Assembly (NCBI RefSeq): GCF_006968745.1
Contig: NZ_CP030118.1
Coordinates: 1,562,654-1,626,653 of the forward strand
DNA from: Brasilonema sennae CENA114
GTDB lineage: Bacteria > Cyanobacteriota > Cyanobacteriia > Cyanobacteriales > Nostocaceae
Reading direction: 5' to 3'
DNA length: 64,000 nt
Shown here: piece by piece, positions 31,710 through 40,518 of the stretch
Layout: the number at the start of each line of letters is the position of its first letter
Position numbering within the stretch: position 1 is the first letter of the stretch
Notes under the pieces: generated by a model
The model's input: only the letters and a program-made list of their open reading frames with translations
Database searches by the model: none
What the model was told of the DNA's origin: nothing
Position numbers and translations under genes: made by a program

Positions 31710-33266
31710 TCAATCTTGCTCTGTGACAGAGGAAAACAGATTGGGATCAAGGTAGTTAATGCGTGCCAGAGGACTCAGAGCACTTAAAACTTGAGCACCA
31801 TAACTACGGATAATCACGCGACTATCTAGCAAAGCAACGATCCCTTTACTTTCGCGCAATGGGGCGATCGCCCGTTGCAATTCATTCATAGCAATTGGCA
31901 ACAAGTACAAACGAAACCAATCTTGATGCAACCCCTTGTAGTGCGCCACTCGACCTGCCACTAACGGGTTTTCTAGAGATGGCAAGGGTAAAGTAGCGAT
32001 CGCCAGAAGCTGGGGAGCAGGCAAAACCTTTTGATGCTCACGCCAAAATTCCCAGCCACTCACCAAAATACCATTTTCATCCAAACAAGTTTTTTCCACC
32101 TGTACCCGTGAACCAAACTCAGAGGCAAGAATTGTCCCGACTTGGGCTTTTAGCGGTACATCCCCCACAAGCACAACTGTCAATCCTGGTGCTGTCGCGC
32201 TTAAGCAAACCAGCGTCATAACTTTATGAAGAAACGCTGGCTGAAACTCTGGCGTGTTGGGTAAGGGTAACTGGTAAGGTATGTACAATTGAATCGCTTC
32301 TGTTTGATTGTCTGAGGAAAACTTGAGGCAAGTTAACTCATCTTCCAACCCGAAGCGCTGGCGAAATAAGGGGGCTTCAGTTTCTGGTTCTACAGCACTG
32401 CCAATAAACACCACAGGCTGGCGCTGCCAAATGGGTGATAGTATTTTTCCTAATTCAATGGGCACACAGTGCAAAGAAAATAAACCTTGGCGACGGGCAA
32501 TAGTTGCCCAAAGTAGAGATGGAGAAGATGAGGGAGAAAGAAGATTTTCGTTTCTGTGTTGAAATTGCTCCCAGAATTGTTTCCAGCTATCCGGTAGGCT
32601 AGAGATATCTAAAGCCGAATAAAGACGGAGCAAAATCTCTTCTTGGGCTGGAGAAATCAGATAACATTCGTAGGGATTTGCAGGGTGCTTAAACAGTTCG
32701 TGTATGAGTTGCGCCCGTGCAGAACGAATAACTTCAGCTTGGGCTGGCTGGGCAAGCATGAGTTGCTCCCAAGAGAGTGCTTCTAAGCTCACAGTAAGTT
32801 CAGAACGTACCCAATCTTCCAAATCGTCAACTCCATCAATAATTGTGGGGATGCCACTAGGAAAATTATTCTTTTTACTCAGCTGTGCTTTTAACCAAGC
32901 CGAGGGAGAGATCAAAAAGACTCCTTGGAACTCACCACCAGGCCAAGTCTCACCTGTTCTGATTGCTTTATTAACTTGCAGCCACTGTTGTAGGCGGGGT
33001 ATTTCTACTTTCGTCAGTCGTTGCTGTACATCTTCAGGGGCAACAATAATCACAGGACCGTGCCACATTAATGCCGAAGCCACAAAGCTGGTGCGATACC
33101 GTCCCTGGTAGCCGCAAGCTGCGCCGACTTGAATAAGGGCGCTACGTCCTAGGCGCAAGGCGCGAGCCACTAACCGTGCCATTGTCAAATGATGTGGCCA
33201 CGAAGGGAAACCTGCCTGCGATCGCAGGAAGTTATGTAATGACAAATGAACTTCTGCTTCAATCAC
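31710..33266 (-). CDS. DinG/XPD-like helicase-related protein
   Basis: 518 residues related to cyanobacterial ATP-dependent helicase-like proteins. The N-terminal part has a degenerate P-loop region (ALIQVGAACGYQGRYRTSFVASAL, about 40-62), then FQGVFLISPSAWL and a degenerate DEAH position (IPTIIDGVDDLEDWV). The C-terminal helicase_C_2-like end shows PIAMNELQRAIAPLRESKGIVALLDSRV, where motif VI would be QxxGRxxR but the Gly-Arg is changed (LQRAIAPLR). ATP hydrolysis may be weak or lost. Divergent from the M48 protease gene. Confidence 0.65.
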   Translation of the reverse strand: MIEAEVHLSLHNFLRSQAGFPSWPHHLTMARLVARALRLGRSALIQVGAACGYQGRYRTSFVASALMWHGPVIIVAPEDVQQRLTKVEIPRLQQWLQVNKAIRTGETWPGGEFQGVFLISPSAWLKAQLSKKNNFPSGIPTIIDGVDDLEDWVRSELTVSLEALSWEQLMLAQPAQAEVIRSARAQLIHELFKHPANPYECYLISPAQEEILLRLYSALDISSLPDSWKQFWEQFQHRNENLLSPSSSPSLLWATIARRQGLFSLHCVPIELGKILSPIWQRQPVVFIGSAVEPETEAPLFRQRFGLEDELTCLKFSSDNQTEAIQLYIPYQLPLPNTPEFQPAFLHKVMTLVCLSATAPGLTVVLVGDVPLKAQVGTILASEFGSRVQVEKTCLDENGILVSGWEFWREHQKVLPAPQLLAIATLPLPSLENPLVAGRVAHYKGLHQDWFRLYLLPIAMNELQRAIAPLRESKGIVALLDSRVIIRSYGAQVLSALSPLARINYLDPNLFSSVTEQD

Positions 33267-33435
33267 ACGCTTTTAATCCCATACAAAGTAAAGTGATTTT
33301 TGAGTTGCTTTTAGCCCCATTACTATTATGTTGTCAGTTTCAGGAATGAATTGTTATGTGTTAATTGTTGGTTGTTCATTGCTGATTGTTATGGTAACCA
33401 TTAACCACTAACTAGTATCCAAATACCCACCAATT

Positions 33436-34401
33436 ATGCCAACTTACACAGGAATCTCCAGCGAAGCTTTCAGGCATCCTCTGGATCGCCAAGCAGAACA
33501 AGCCTTGCGTAATTTACCAGGATTTGATTTTATCGCCCGTAAATTTGTGGAATTTTTTGTCGAACGCCCCCAGTTAGTCTATTTAATGGGTAACACCATC
33601 CAAGTCGGGCCACGCCAATATTCCACTGTTTACCAGATCTTTCGGGAATGTGTGCGGGATTTGGATATTTATCCAGAACCAGCACTCTTTGTTGAGCAAA
33701 ATCCCCAAGCAAACAGCTACGCGCTGGGGCAAGAGCATCCTTATATAGTGATAAATACAGGGACATTGGACTTGCTAAGCGAAGCCGAAATTAGGGCGGT
33801 GCTAGCCCATGAGCTGGGGCATATTAAATGTGGTCATACTATTCTAATTCAAATGGCGATGTGGGCAATGAGTGCTGCTTCTGCGATAGGGGAGTTGACC
33901 TTCGGTATAGGTAATTTTGTCACTCAAGGTTTGATTTACGCTTTTTATGAGTGGCGACGTAAAGCTGAGTTGTCAGCAGATCGTGCAGCATTGTTAGTGA
34001 CGGATGACTTAAACTCTGTTATGACTTCTATGATGAAAGTCTCTGGAGGCAGTATCAAATATGCGAACGAATGTAGTTTGCAAGAATTTATCCGCCAGTC
34101 AGAAGACTACCAAGCACTCGATGCAGATGGACTGAATCAAATATACAAATTTTTGATTTACAATGGCGCTGGTGGTACAATGCTTGGTCATCCTTTCGCT
34201 GTAGAACGGATACACTACCTGCGCCAGTGGGCAACCTCAGAAGAATATCAGCAAATTAAGAAAGGTAATTATCAGCGAGCAACGGCTGCAGGTGCAGTCA
34301 ATGTAGAATCACAGACTCCCCAAAATCAAGAAGTAGAAACTTTGCAGCGACAAATTGAAGAGTTGCAAAGGGAAATTAATCGCATTAAAAGGTCTGAGTA
34401 A
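33436..34401 (+). CDS. M48 family metallopeptidase
   Basis: 321 residues. Zinc motif HELGH at 125-129 in VLAHELGHIKCGH, and the third ligand in RKAELSADRAALL. A hydrophobic stretch between them (about 135-165) could insert in the membrane as in HtpX-like proteases. A coiled-coil tail (VETLQRQIEELQREINRIK, about 299-317) ends the protein. Likely membrane-associated proteolysis; substrate unknown. Confidence 0.92.
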   Translation: MPTYTGISSEAFRHPLDRQAEQALRNLPGFDFIARKFVEFFVERPQLVYLMGNTIQVGPRQYSTVYQIFRECVRDLDIYPEPALFVEQNPQANSYALGQEHPYIVINTGTLDLLSEAEIRAVLAHELGHIKCGHTILIQMAMWAMSAASAIGELTFGIGNFVTQGLIYAFYEWRRKAELSADRAALLVTDDLNSVMTSMMKVSGGSIKYANECSLQEFIRQSEDYQALDADGLNQIYKFLIYNGAGGTMLGHPFAVERIHYLRQWATSEEYQQIKKGNYQRATAAGAVNVESQTPQNQEVETLQRQIEELQREINRIKRSE

Positions 34402-34469
34402 CAACGTATTGATGCGACTCGTTTGCTCACAATAGACTTCGTAGCAGTTGTAGGAAAAGGGTAAACGGT

Positions 34470-34500
34470 AAGGGGAAAAGAATAAGAAAAATTTCCCCTT
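34470..34500. terminator. Hairpin between convergent M48 and MvdD-like genes
   Basis: AAGGGGAAA and TTTCCCCTT flank a 13-base A-rich loop, positioned to end transcripts from both sides. Confidence 0.6.
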
Positions 34501-34510
34501 TCCCCAATGC

Positions 34511-35551
34511 TTACACCGTAGCTTGGTTCTGGCTACCGCGAGTACGAAGTGAGTTACCCCCGAACCCGGAGGGTGCTTTCTGGTAAGTGAGAAGAACTTC
34601 AGCAATTGCTTGCGAAATTGGTAAGCCAGGAGAGCGTTCTAGCCAGAAAAATTCCCCAACAGGGTTAATTTCCAGGAATACGTGGCGTCCGTCAGGTGTT
34701 AAGATAATATCAATTGCCCCATAATTTAAACCGAAGTAACTCATCAGTTCGAGAAGTTTCTTCTGGACATCTGCTGGCAAATTGTAGGACTCCCAAGCGT
34801 TGATTAAAGCAAGTCCTTGTCGTCGCCAGTCGTATTGAGCTTTTTGATTGCGTTGTGAGTCGATAGCCGCAGTGAAAATATGCTGTCCGACAATTGTTGT
34901 GCGCAACTCTAGCGCCTTTGGCAGTTTCTCTTGAAACGTCATTGGGCAGAAACGCAGTCCCTGAAGATTTTCTAAATCCTCATCTTTGACTAGGTTCGTA
35001 AAAACAACCTGTTCTTCGCCTTTCTCATCGTAGATTGCGAAAGAAGAAAGCATTTTCGCAATCATTCCTTGCTCGCACTCCAGAGCAAATTGCTTTACTG
35101 TCTCTGGATTGTTTGTTGTCAAGGTGCGTGGGGTATCTAAACCAAGTTCCCGTGCGACTTGCAACTGTAGTTGCTTGTTTTCGGCTAAACGGACATTTTG
35201 CAGGGGATCGAGCTGGAATCCTTTGATACTAGCAATCATTCCCTGAATGGTGACGCGAGATTCTTGAAGTGAAGCTTGTCTCAATTGCGCGTCCATCTTA
35301 CCAGGAATTCTTGACCCAATGGCAATTCGCCGATACCAAACTGCAGAAAGCTCACTCAAATCTAGCTTTTGTTCGTCACTTGTAAGAATCAGCTTTTCAC
35401 ATTCTTTGGTGTGGTAAGCATCTAGCTGAACTTCTGTGGGAAATCTGTCTGTGTCAAAACGAAATGCTTTTCCTCCTTGAGCTTTTATTGCGTTCATCAC
35501 CAGAGGAATGCTTTCGTTGTCTTGGCTATGAGTAATGATTAAAACTGTCAT
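34511..35551 (-). CDS. MvdD-type ATP-grasp ligase (graspetide maturation)
   Basis: 346 residues. Closely resembles MvdD/MdnC, the ligase that makes the two ester (lactone) cross-links in microviridins: MTVLIITHSQDNESIPLVMNAIK start, AVWYRRIAIG, GMIASIKGFQLDPLQNVRLAENKQLQLQVARELGLDTPRTL, GLRFCPMTFQEKLPKALELRTTIVG and the ATP-grasp metal site GAIDIILTPDGRHVFLEINPVGEFFWLE. The last 20 residues (GFGGNSLRTRGSQNQ) are an untypical tail. The likely substrate is the four-core precursor encoded 1 kb upstream on the same strand. No MvdC-type lactam ligase or GNAT acetyltransferase is nearby, which would leave bicyclic ester products (inference). Confidence 0.92.
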   Translation of the reverse strand: MTVLIITHSQDNESIPLVMNAIKAQGGKAFRFDTDRFPTEVQLDAYHTKECEKLILTSDEQKLDLSELSAVWYRRIAIGSRIPGKMDAQLRQASLQESRVTIQGMIASIKGFQLDPLQNVRLAENKQLQLQVARELGLDTPRTLTTNNPETVKQFALECEQGMIAKMLSSFAIYDEKGEEQVVFTNLVKDEDLENLQGLRFCPMTFQEKLPKALELRTTIVGQHIFTAAIDSQRNQKAQYDWRRQGLALINAWESYNLPADVQKKLLELMSYFGLNYGAIDIILTPDGRHVFLEINPVGEFFWLERSPGLPISQAIAEVLLTYQKAPSGFGGNSLRTRGSQNQATV

Positions 35552-35616
35552 ATTAAATCGTGATTAAAAAAGTCTTATTTATTAACTTGAAAAAAGGTTT
35601 TATGATTTTGTGATCA

Positions 35617-35689
35617 GGGCGTCTGCGATCGCGTTTGCGTAGCGCCCCTTTTGGGGCTAGTGCTACAGCATAGCGGCAGATCGCCTCAT
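35617..35689. repeat. GC-rich interspersed repeat, copy 2 (diverged)
   Basis: GCGTTTGCGTAGCGCCCC-TTTTGGGGCTAG and GGCAGATCGCC elements match copies at 21211-21276 and 45049-45193 with differences. Confidence 0.7.
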
Positions 35690-35788
35690 AAATCGGATAG
35701 CCCAAATCTCGCTTTTGTGTTTGGGAATTTCTTCTTGAAATACCATGTCAGTACGCCTTGAACTTCAGTTCAGGGCTGCATAGCCAAA

Positions 35789-35836
35789 GTCCGTTAAAAC
35801 GGACTCAAAGACTAACAAGAGTCCGTTTTAACGAAC
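35789..35836. repeat. Inverted repeat with GTCCGTTAAAACGGACT arms
   Basis: The left arm at 35789-35805 pairs with AGTCCGTTTTAACGAAC at 35820-35836 with one mismatch. This resembles the AGTCCGTTTTAACGGAC dispersed palindromes of Nostocales. Flanking TTGAACTT and AACTTGAA words extend the symmetry. Confidence 0.7.
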
Positions 35837-35960
35837 TTGAACTTTGAGCCAAGAAATTTATTTCTTGGTGGACGAGAATTATGGTGCAAGATCTGAGAAA
35901 AGCCATCTAAAGTCGCGAATGACTCTTTAGCACAGGCTGCTTTGAACTGTGGAGCCAATT

Positions 35961-36275
35961 CCAATACGGTTCAGTTAAGGATTGATCCTCCCTAGCCCTC
36001 CTTAAAAAGGAGGGAACTAAGCCCCCTTTTTAAGGGGAGCCAGTGCGTTGCGGAGCCACTGCCCTTCGGGTTCGCAGTCGCCTACGGAGGGAGACCCTCC
36101 TGCAGCGCTGTCTCACCGTGCGCGGGTTAAGCGCGTTGAGGGATGTGGCGTGAGCCAGTACTTGATGAGGGTTTCCCGACAGAGGTATCTGGCGTTGGGG
36201 TTCCCCCCGTTGTCGCACCTGGCGTCGGTTGGGGGATCTTAACAAAACTAAACACCACTAACTGAACCGTATTGG
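35961..36275. mobile_element. MITE-like element with 17-bp terminal inverted repeats and 8-bp target duplication
   Basis: The ends CCAATACGGTTCAGTTA (35961-35977) and TAACTGAACCGTATTGG (36259-36275) are perfect inverted repeats. AGCCAATT flanks both sides directly (35953-35960 and 36276-36283), a clean 8-bp target-site duplication. The 315-bp interior is GC-rich, carries palindromes (CCCTCCTTAAAAAGGAGGG, GGAGGGAGACCCTCC) and encodes no transposase; open frames on both strands are artefacts. It has inserted between the graspetide precursor and its ligase gene. Confidence 0.85.
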
Positions 36276-36283
36276 AGCCAATT

Positions 36284-36568
36284 CTTCACCTAAATAAGGT
36301 TGCCAAATGCGACGCATCCAAACAGCTTGCACCTGCTTTGTGCTGATAGAGTTGTTACCATATTCCAGCCTATAATCAACTCCCAGAATTGCTGAGTTGA
36401 ACTTTGAGTTGCACAGCAAGTAGAAATTGATCTGTGTCGAGGTGGAACGGTTGCACCCCTTTTTTCATAGGGCTTGTTCAACTCTATGCTATTGTTACAA
36501 ATCACCACTATGAGTGATTAATAAAACAATCTCACGCGGTAGGTACATACAAAGACAGCCTCAAGGCT
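36284..36568. other. Spacer downstream of the graspetide precursor
   Basis: A 72-codon minus-strand frame at 36290-36508 shows no recognisable feature. No relic of an MvdC-type ligase or acetyltransferase was recognised here or in 35552-35952. Confidence 0.45.
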
Positions 36569-36916
36569 TTATTTTACGGTATCTATAGCAATTATTTGAT
36601 CATCACCATCTGATGGATATTTTTGCGTCATAGCTTCATCACTATCTGATGGATACTTCTTAGTGAATCCTCCACCACCCACGTCGTCTTTATCTGAGGG
36701 ATACTTCTTAGTGAATCCTCCACCGTCTTCATTATCAGATGGATATTTCAAAGTGGTGGCTATTTCATCTTTGGCAGGAGCAGAAACTGCTGTCAAACCG
36801 CCATGAACGGTTTCCATTTCTTCTTCAGACAAGTCTTCACAGAATTGTCCTTCTAAATAGCGGGCGAAAAAAGGTACTGCTTTGTCATTTAAAGCTTGCT
36901 GATCATTGTCAGACAT
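36569..36916 (-). CDS. Multi-core microviridin/graspetide precursor peptide
   Basis: 115 residues. The leader has the ligase-recognition helix PFFARYLEGQF (15-25), matching the PFFARFLE motif of microviridin precursors. It ends in a double-glycine type site, LSEEEMETVHGG (29-40). After it come four copies of the core T-x-K-Y-P-S-D: TLKYPSDNED (55-64), TKKYPSDKDD (69-78), TKKYPSDSDE (85-94) and TQKYPSDGDD (97-106), the first three followed by linkers that are Gly-rich after cores 1 and 2. Each core keeps the Thr, Lys, Ser, Asp and two further acidic residues needed for two esters and one amide. AAAGGAG lies at good distance before the ATG. The usual aromatic residue after PSD is replaced by N, K, S or G. 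Confidence 0.93.
   Translation of the reverse strand: MSDNDQQALNDKAVPFFARYLEGQFCEDLSEEEMETVHGGLTAVSAPAKDEIATTLKYPSDNEDGGGFTKKYPSDKDDVGGGGFTKKYPSDSDEAMTQKYPSDGDDQIIAIDTVK
36649..36724. repeat. 48-bp period repeat inside the precursor gene
   Basis: A 26-base block beginning GGATACTTCTTAGTG occurs identically at 36651-36676 and 36699-36724, encoding GGFTKKYPS in cores 2 and 3. It indicates recent duplication of a 16-codon core unit. Confidence 0.85.
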
Positions 36917-36977
36917 ATGTTGCTCCTTTGGATTGGTAGATGTGAGTTTTAGAAAATCTATACATTCTTATTTCTTG

Positions 36978-37150
36978 CTAATTATCACAAGAAATCGAAT
37001 CATAACCAGATTGTGAGGAACTGCTGGATTTGTTATTTATATGCAACCCTGATTTAAACTTTTGACTAATCTGACTTTGACTCTGGGTAGATGTCTTGGA
37101 AAAACTTTTTCATCCGACAATAATCTTGCTATTAGTTTAGATTTTCCGTC
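36978..37150 (-). pseudogene. Decayed paralogue of the Ser-rich small protein at 46977-47177
   Basis: A minus-strand frame (36978-37109) reads KSFSKTSTQ...NNKSSSSSQSGYDSISCDN and then a stop, closely matching the C-terminus of the intact paralogue (SSSSSQSGYSSISCGN). Upstream it is broken by a TGA at 37110-37112. A trace of the SPDGK region (SDGK) is visible in another frame near 37150. It lies just upstream of the graspetide precursor. Confidence 0.7.
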
Positions 37151-37604
37151 TGACTACAAGTTGTTTGTAGTTCTTAATAGTACCACCGATTATCCTGATA
37201 ATTCTTGTAGAATTATAGTCAAGAGAAACAAGCAAACTTTTGTCAAATAACTTGCTTTTTATGAATGTAGTATCAAGCAGAAATGCTCATGGTACTTTGT
37301 TCCAAGAACATGCTCACTTTTCTTTAGTTATTTTCTTTCTAGCCTTTTTTGTTCACTTTGATACTATATCGGAATGGCTCAAAAGAATCAACATTGTTTA
37401 ACAAAAATAACATCAATATTTTCGTTCATAAGAGTTTATTTTTCTCTTTAGAACTTCACGACATACCGTTTTTAACACAATTGAAAAATCAGTGAGCGTA
37501 TCTTAGTTAAGCGTAAATGTTAACTTCCGGAATTGGGGCCTTGGTGATGGTTGGGATATCAAGTTTGTTTTAGTGATAAACACATTTAAACTTTTGCCAC
37601 ACTG
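37151..37604. other. AT-rich spacer upstream of the decayed paralogue
   Basis: No gene, repeat or clear terminator seen between the SDR-TPR-GT2 gene and the decayed paralogue. The 62-codon plus frame at 37062-37250 lies antisense to the decayed gene and is rejected. Confidence 0.45.
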
Positions 37605-40370
37605 TCATTTAGGGGGAGTGAGATTACACCTTTGGGCAATCTCATCCCGCAGCAAAGACACTTTATCTTGGGTTAGCCAGGTAAATAACTTAGCCATCGC
37701 AATAGAAGAGCGATCAATTTTGAGAACTTCCTCAAGCATCTGCCACGCTTGGGCTACATTCCCAGCTTGCAGTGGAATTATTGTGGATTGCAGGCAATAG
37801 TTAAAGTAATGGCTACGGGATTTTGCCGTAATCTCGGTACACAGTTCAGATGGCAGATAACTTTCCGAGATGTCGATCGCACGGCGGATGGATATAATCT
37901 GAGTCCCAGATAATAAAAGATCGCTAGTTATACTGTTAGAATGCTCACGGAAACGCGCCAAAATACTAGGCTCACACCACCAATCATAAGAAGTAGCAAT
38001 GCGTTTATAAAGTTCCCAGTCAGAAGTGAAGCTCAACTCAGGAAGATAGCCTCCTAGCCGTTCATGAGCTAACCGACGAATCACAACTGCCGACATATTT
38101 AATGGATTAGCCACTCCAATTTTCCACAGCCAATCTTGAGTTACGCCTTTATATTCTCCACACACTTGCTGGAAGCGAATCACTTTTTCTTTGTCATTAA
38201 TATTTTCATAACCTGTAAAAGCTGCTCCAATAGACTCTGAACACCCTTCTAGACTCTGCTTTAACTGGGAATAAAAACCAGGGAGGACATAGTCATCGTC
38301 GGGAATAACATGAATCCACTGACCGCGAGCCAGAGCAATACCTGCGTTCATATTTTTGATGGCGCCAATATTCTCTGGATTGCGGTAGTAGCGCACGACT
38401 CCTTTGCCGATACTGTTTACCATTTCAAACAGAGGTGTCTGACTAGCATTCTCCATAACCAGAATTTCCATCTCCTCTTCTCCTGGCCATTGTGCTAGTA
38501 CGCTAGCGAGACATTCGAGAAGATAGTCAGTGCGGTTATATACTGGAATAACCACACTCCAAAAAGGTCGCGGTTTCTCACTGTCACAAACGGGTGGAAT
38601 CGCTGGAAACTGATAAGCTCCGACAGTGACCTCTGTTTGGGGAATCGGTGGTGTAACTGAACTTTCCGGAGTCGTTTCAGTATCCTGATAAGCTTCTACA
38701 GCTTTGGCGTAGTGGGGATTAATCAGCTTTAACCATTGTCGGTAAGCAGCAGCTGCCTCCTGTAACTGGTTTTTTTGTTGATAAACTTTGCCTAAGTTTT
38801 GATAAACTTCCGGGTAGTTGGGATTGAGTTCCAGAACTTTTTGATAGCAGGCGATCGCCTCTTCTAACTCCCCAAGTTCATGCAGCACAACCCCCAAATT
38901 GAAATGAGCTTCAACTAAATTGGGTTGTAGGATGATCGCCTGCTTGTAATAAGCAACAGCAGTTTTTAAATCGCCTGCTTTTTTCCGGACAATACCCAAT
39001 TCGTGATTTAATTGTGCATAGTAGAGTTGTTTTTCGGTTGAGAGCTTGCCTTGGGCGTGAAGTGCATTGCCTAAATTTGCTTCTGCTTCTGTAAAGTCCG
39101 GCTTTAACTCTAGGGCTTTTTGATAGCAGTTAATTGCTTCCTCAAACAGTTCTTGTTGTTGCAGAGCGTAGCCCAAGTTGTTGTAAATTGCTAGTGAGTT
39201 TGGTCGTAGGGCAAGAGCTTGACGGTAAGCGATCGCTGCGTCTGGAAATTGCTCTTGAGCTAAACGCAAATTCCCTAAACTGAACCAACTCTTGACAGAA
39301 TCTGGCTGCACACCAACAGCAGCACTCAGAAACTGTTCCGCCGACTGGAGGTGACCGCTTTGCTGCGCTAGCATACCTAACCCGTATAATGCCTCCGGGT
39401 GGTTGGGGTGTTCTCCCAGCACCTGATGGTAACTTTCCTCAGCCTGGGTTAAGCGATTGGCTCGATGATGTTCAACAGCAAGTTGCAGGATTGCAGAAAT
39501 TCTGCTCATATCAACTTCAGGAACGCTCTGCAATCGGTTCAATCTGAGTGCATACAAGCTTTTTTCTCTGAGTTCCCGACTCCATTTTTGCCTCTCATTC
39601 AGGTCGTCGCTGACCTGCATGTATTGCCCGGACAACTCGTCATACTTACCAGATGCCAATCGCAGAACAAGATCCACCGCTAACTCCGGCGGTACATCTA
39701 GACCTTTTTCAAATATTTTACTAGACCAGGGAATCCACTTCTGTCCTTCGGCCGAGAACGCCACGTCTATCATCTGAGTCCGAACCGCCCCAGGGCAGAT
39801 AGCAAACACACTCACCCCATACTGTTTTGTCTCAAGAGCCAAGTTTTCACTAAACCGGATTAAGGCGGTTTTGCTGACCACATAAGGCGAGAGATAAGCG
39901 CAACCTACTAAGGCAGCTTCACTTGCTATATTAATGATCCTCCCTCGTCTTTGGGCGATCATGCTCGGCAAAACATATCTTGTGCACAGCAATGGTCCGT
40001 GTAAATTCACTTCCATATTTCGCCACCACTCTTGAGGATCAATCTCCCAGACTGGTCCTAGTGGGGACAAAACGCCTGCATTATTGATCAGCAAATCAAC
40101 AGGTCCGAGTTGCTCTTCGATTTGGCTTACAACCTGCTCTACTGCTGCTTGATCAGTCACATCCACCGTCAGTGCGATCGCTCTGCCACCAGCTTTTGTA
40201 ATATATGATACGGTCTCCTCAAGCTGATCCGCAGAGCGCGCGATCACAGCCACTGACGCCCCAGCTGCAGCCAGAGCAATGGCATATGCTTGACCCAAAC
40301 CTCGACCACCGCCAGTGATGATCGCCACCTGATTTGTAACGTCAACAAGTCCTGCTGGATTAATCTTCAT
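37605..40370 (-). CDS. SDR-TPR-glycosyltransferase 2 fusion protein
   Basis: 921 residues in three parts. At about 10-270 is a short-chain dehydrogenase/reductase with TGGGRGLG (19-26), NNAG (96-99) and the catalytic Ser150, Tyr163 and Lys167. At about 290-560 are about seven TPR repeats (e.g. AIYNNLGYALQQQELFEEAINCYQKALELKPD). At about 600-900 is a family 2 glycosyltransferase with FWSVVIPVYNRTDYLLECLASVLAQW, ENIGAIKNMNAGIALARG and the nucleotide-sugar metal motif IPDDDYVLPG near 690. AGGAG precedes the ATG. Possible roles are synthesis and transfer of a modified sugar to a peptide or glycan held by the TPRs; the fusion is unusual. Its TPR block is nearly the same as the end of the next upstream gene. 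Confidence 0.88.
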   Translation of the reverse strand: MKINPAGLVDVTNQVAIITGGGRGLGQAYAIALAAAGASVAVIARSADQLEETVSYITKAGGRAIALTVDVTDQAAVEQVVSQIEEQLGPVDLLINNAGVLSPLGPVWEIDPQEWWRNMEVNLHGPLLCTRYVLPSMIAQRRGRIINIASEAALVGCAYLSPYVVSKTALIRFSENLALETKQYGVSVFAICPGAVRTQMIDVAFSAEGQKWIPWSSKIFEKGLDVPPELAVDLVLRLASGKYDELSGQYMQVSDDLNERQKWSRELREKSLYALRLNRLQSVPEVDMSRISAILQLAVEHHRANRLTQAEESYHQVLGEHPNHPEALYGLGMLAQQSGHLQSAEQFLSAAVGVQPDSVKSWFSLGNLRLAQEQFPDAAIAYRQALALRPNSLAIYNNLGYALQQQELFEEAINCYQKALELKPDFTEAEANLGNALHAQGKLSTEKQLYYAQLNHELGIVRKKAGDLKTAVAYYKQAIILQPNLVEAHFNLGVVLHELGELEEAIACYQKVLELNPNYPEVYQNLGKVYQQKNQLQEAAAAYRQWLKLINPHYAKAVEAYQDTETTPESSVTPPIPQTEVTVGAYQFPAIPPVCDSEKPRPFWSVVIPVYNRTDYLLECLASVLAQWPGEEEMEILVMENASQTPLFEMVNSIGKGVVRYYRNPENIGAIKNMNAGIALARGQWIHVIPDDDYVLPGFYSQLKQSLEGCSESIGAAFTGYENINDKEKVIRFQQVCGEYKGVTQDWLWKIGVANPLNMSAVVIRRLAHERLGGYLPELSFTSDWELYKRIATSYDWWCEPSILARFREHSNSITSDLLLSGTQIISIRRAIDISESYLPSELCTEITAKSRSHYFNYCLQSTIIPLQAGNVAQAWQMLEEVLKIDRSSIAMAKLFTWLTQDKVSLLRDEIAQRCNLTPPK

Positions 40371-40413
40371 ATTAAATCTCCTGTTGATATGAAGGTTGGA
40401 ATCTGGGAGGCTG

Positions 40414-40518
40414 TTAAGTAGAAATCGCGTTTTTGAGTTGGTTCTGCTTTTGGGAAATCTTGTTTAAGTTTGGATAAACTTCCGGGTAGTTAGGATTAAG
40501 TTCTGGAACTTTTTGATA
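40414..40518 (-). pseudogene. In-frame TPR tail cut off by a stop codon
   Basis: After the TAG at 40519-40521 that ends the upstream TPR/OGT gene, the same frame continues for 34 codons as YQKVPELNPNYPEVYPNL..., matching YQKVLELNPNYPEVYQNL in the SDR-TPR-GT2 protein, then stops at 40414. The upstream gene has thus lost its C-terminal end by a nonsense change. Confidence 0.8.

Noticed and set aside
36030..36245. Overlapping frames on both strands inside the 315-bp element
   Set aside because: They lie within the MITE body and reflect its GC-rich palindromes.
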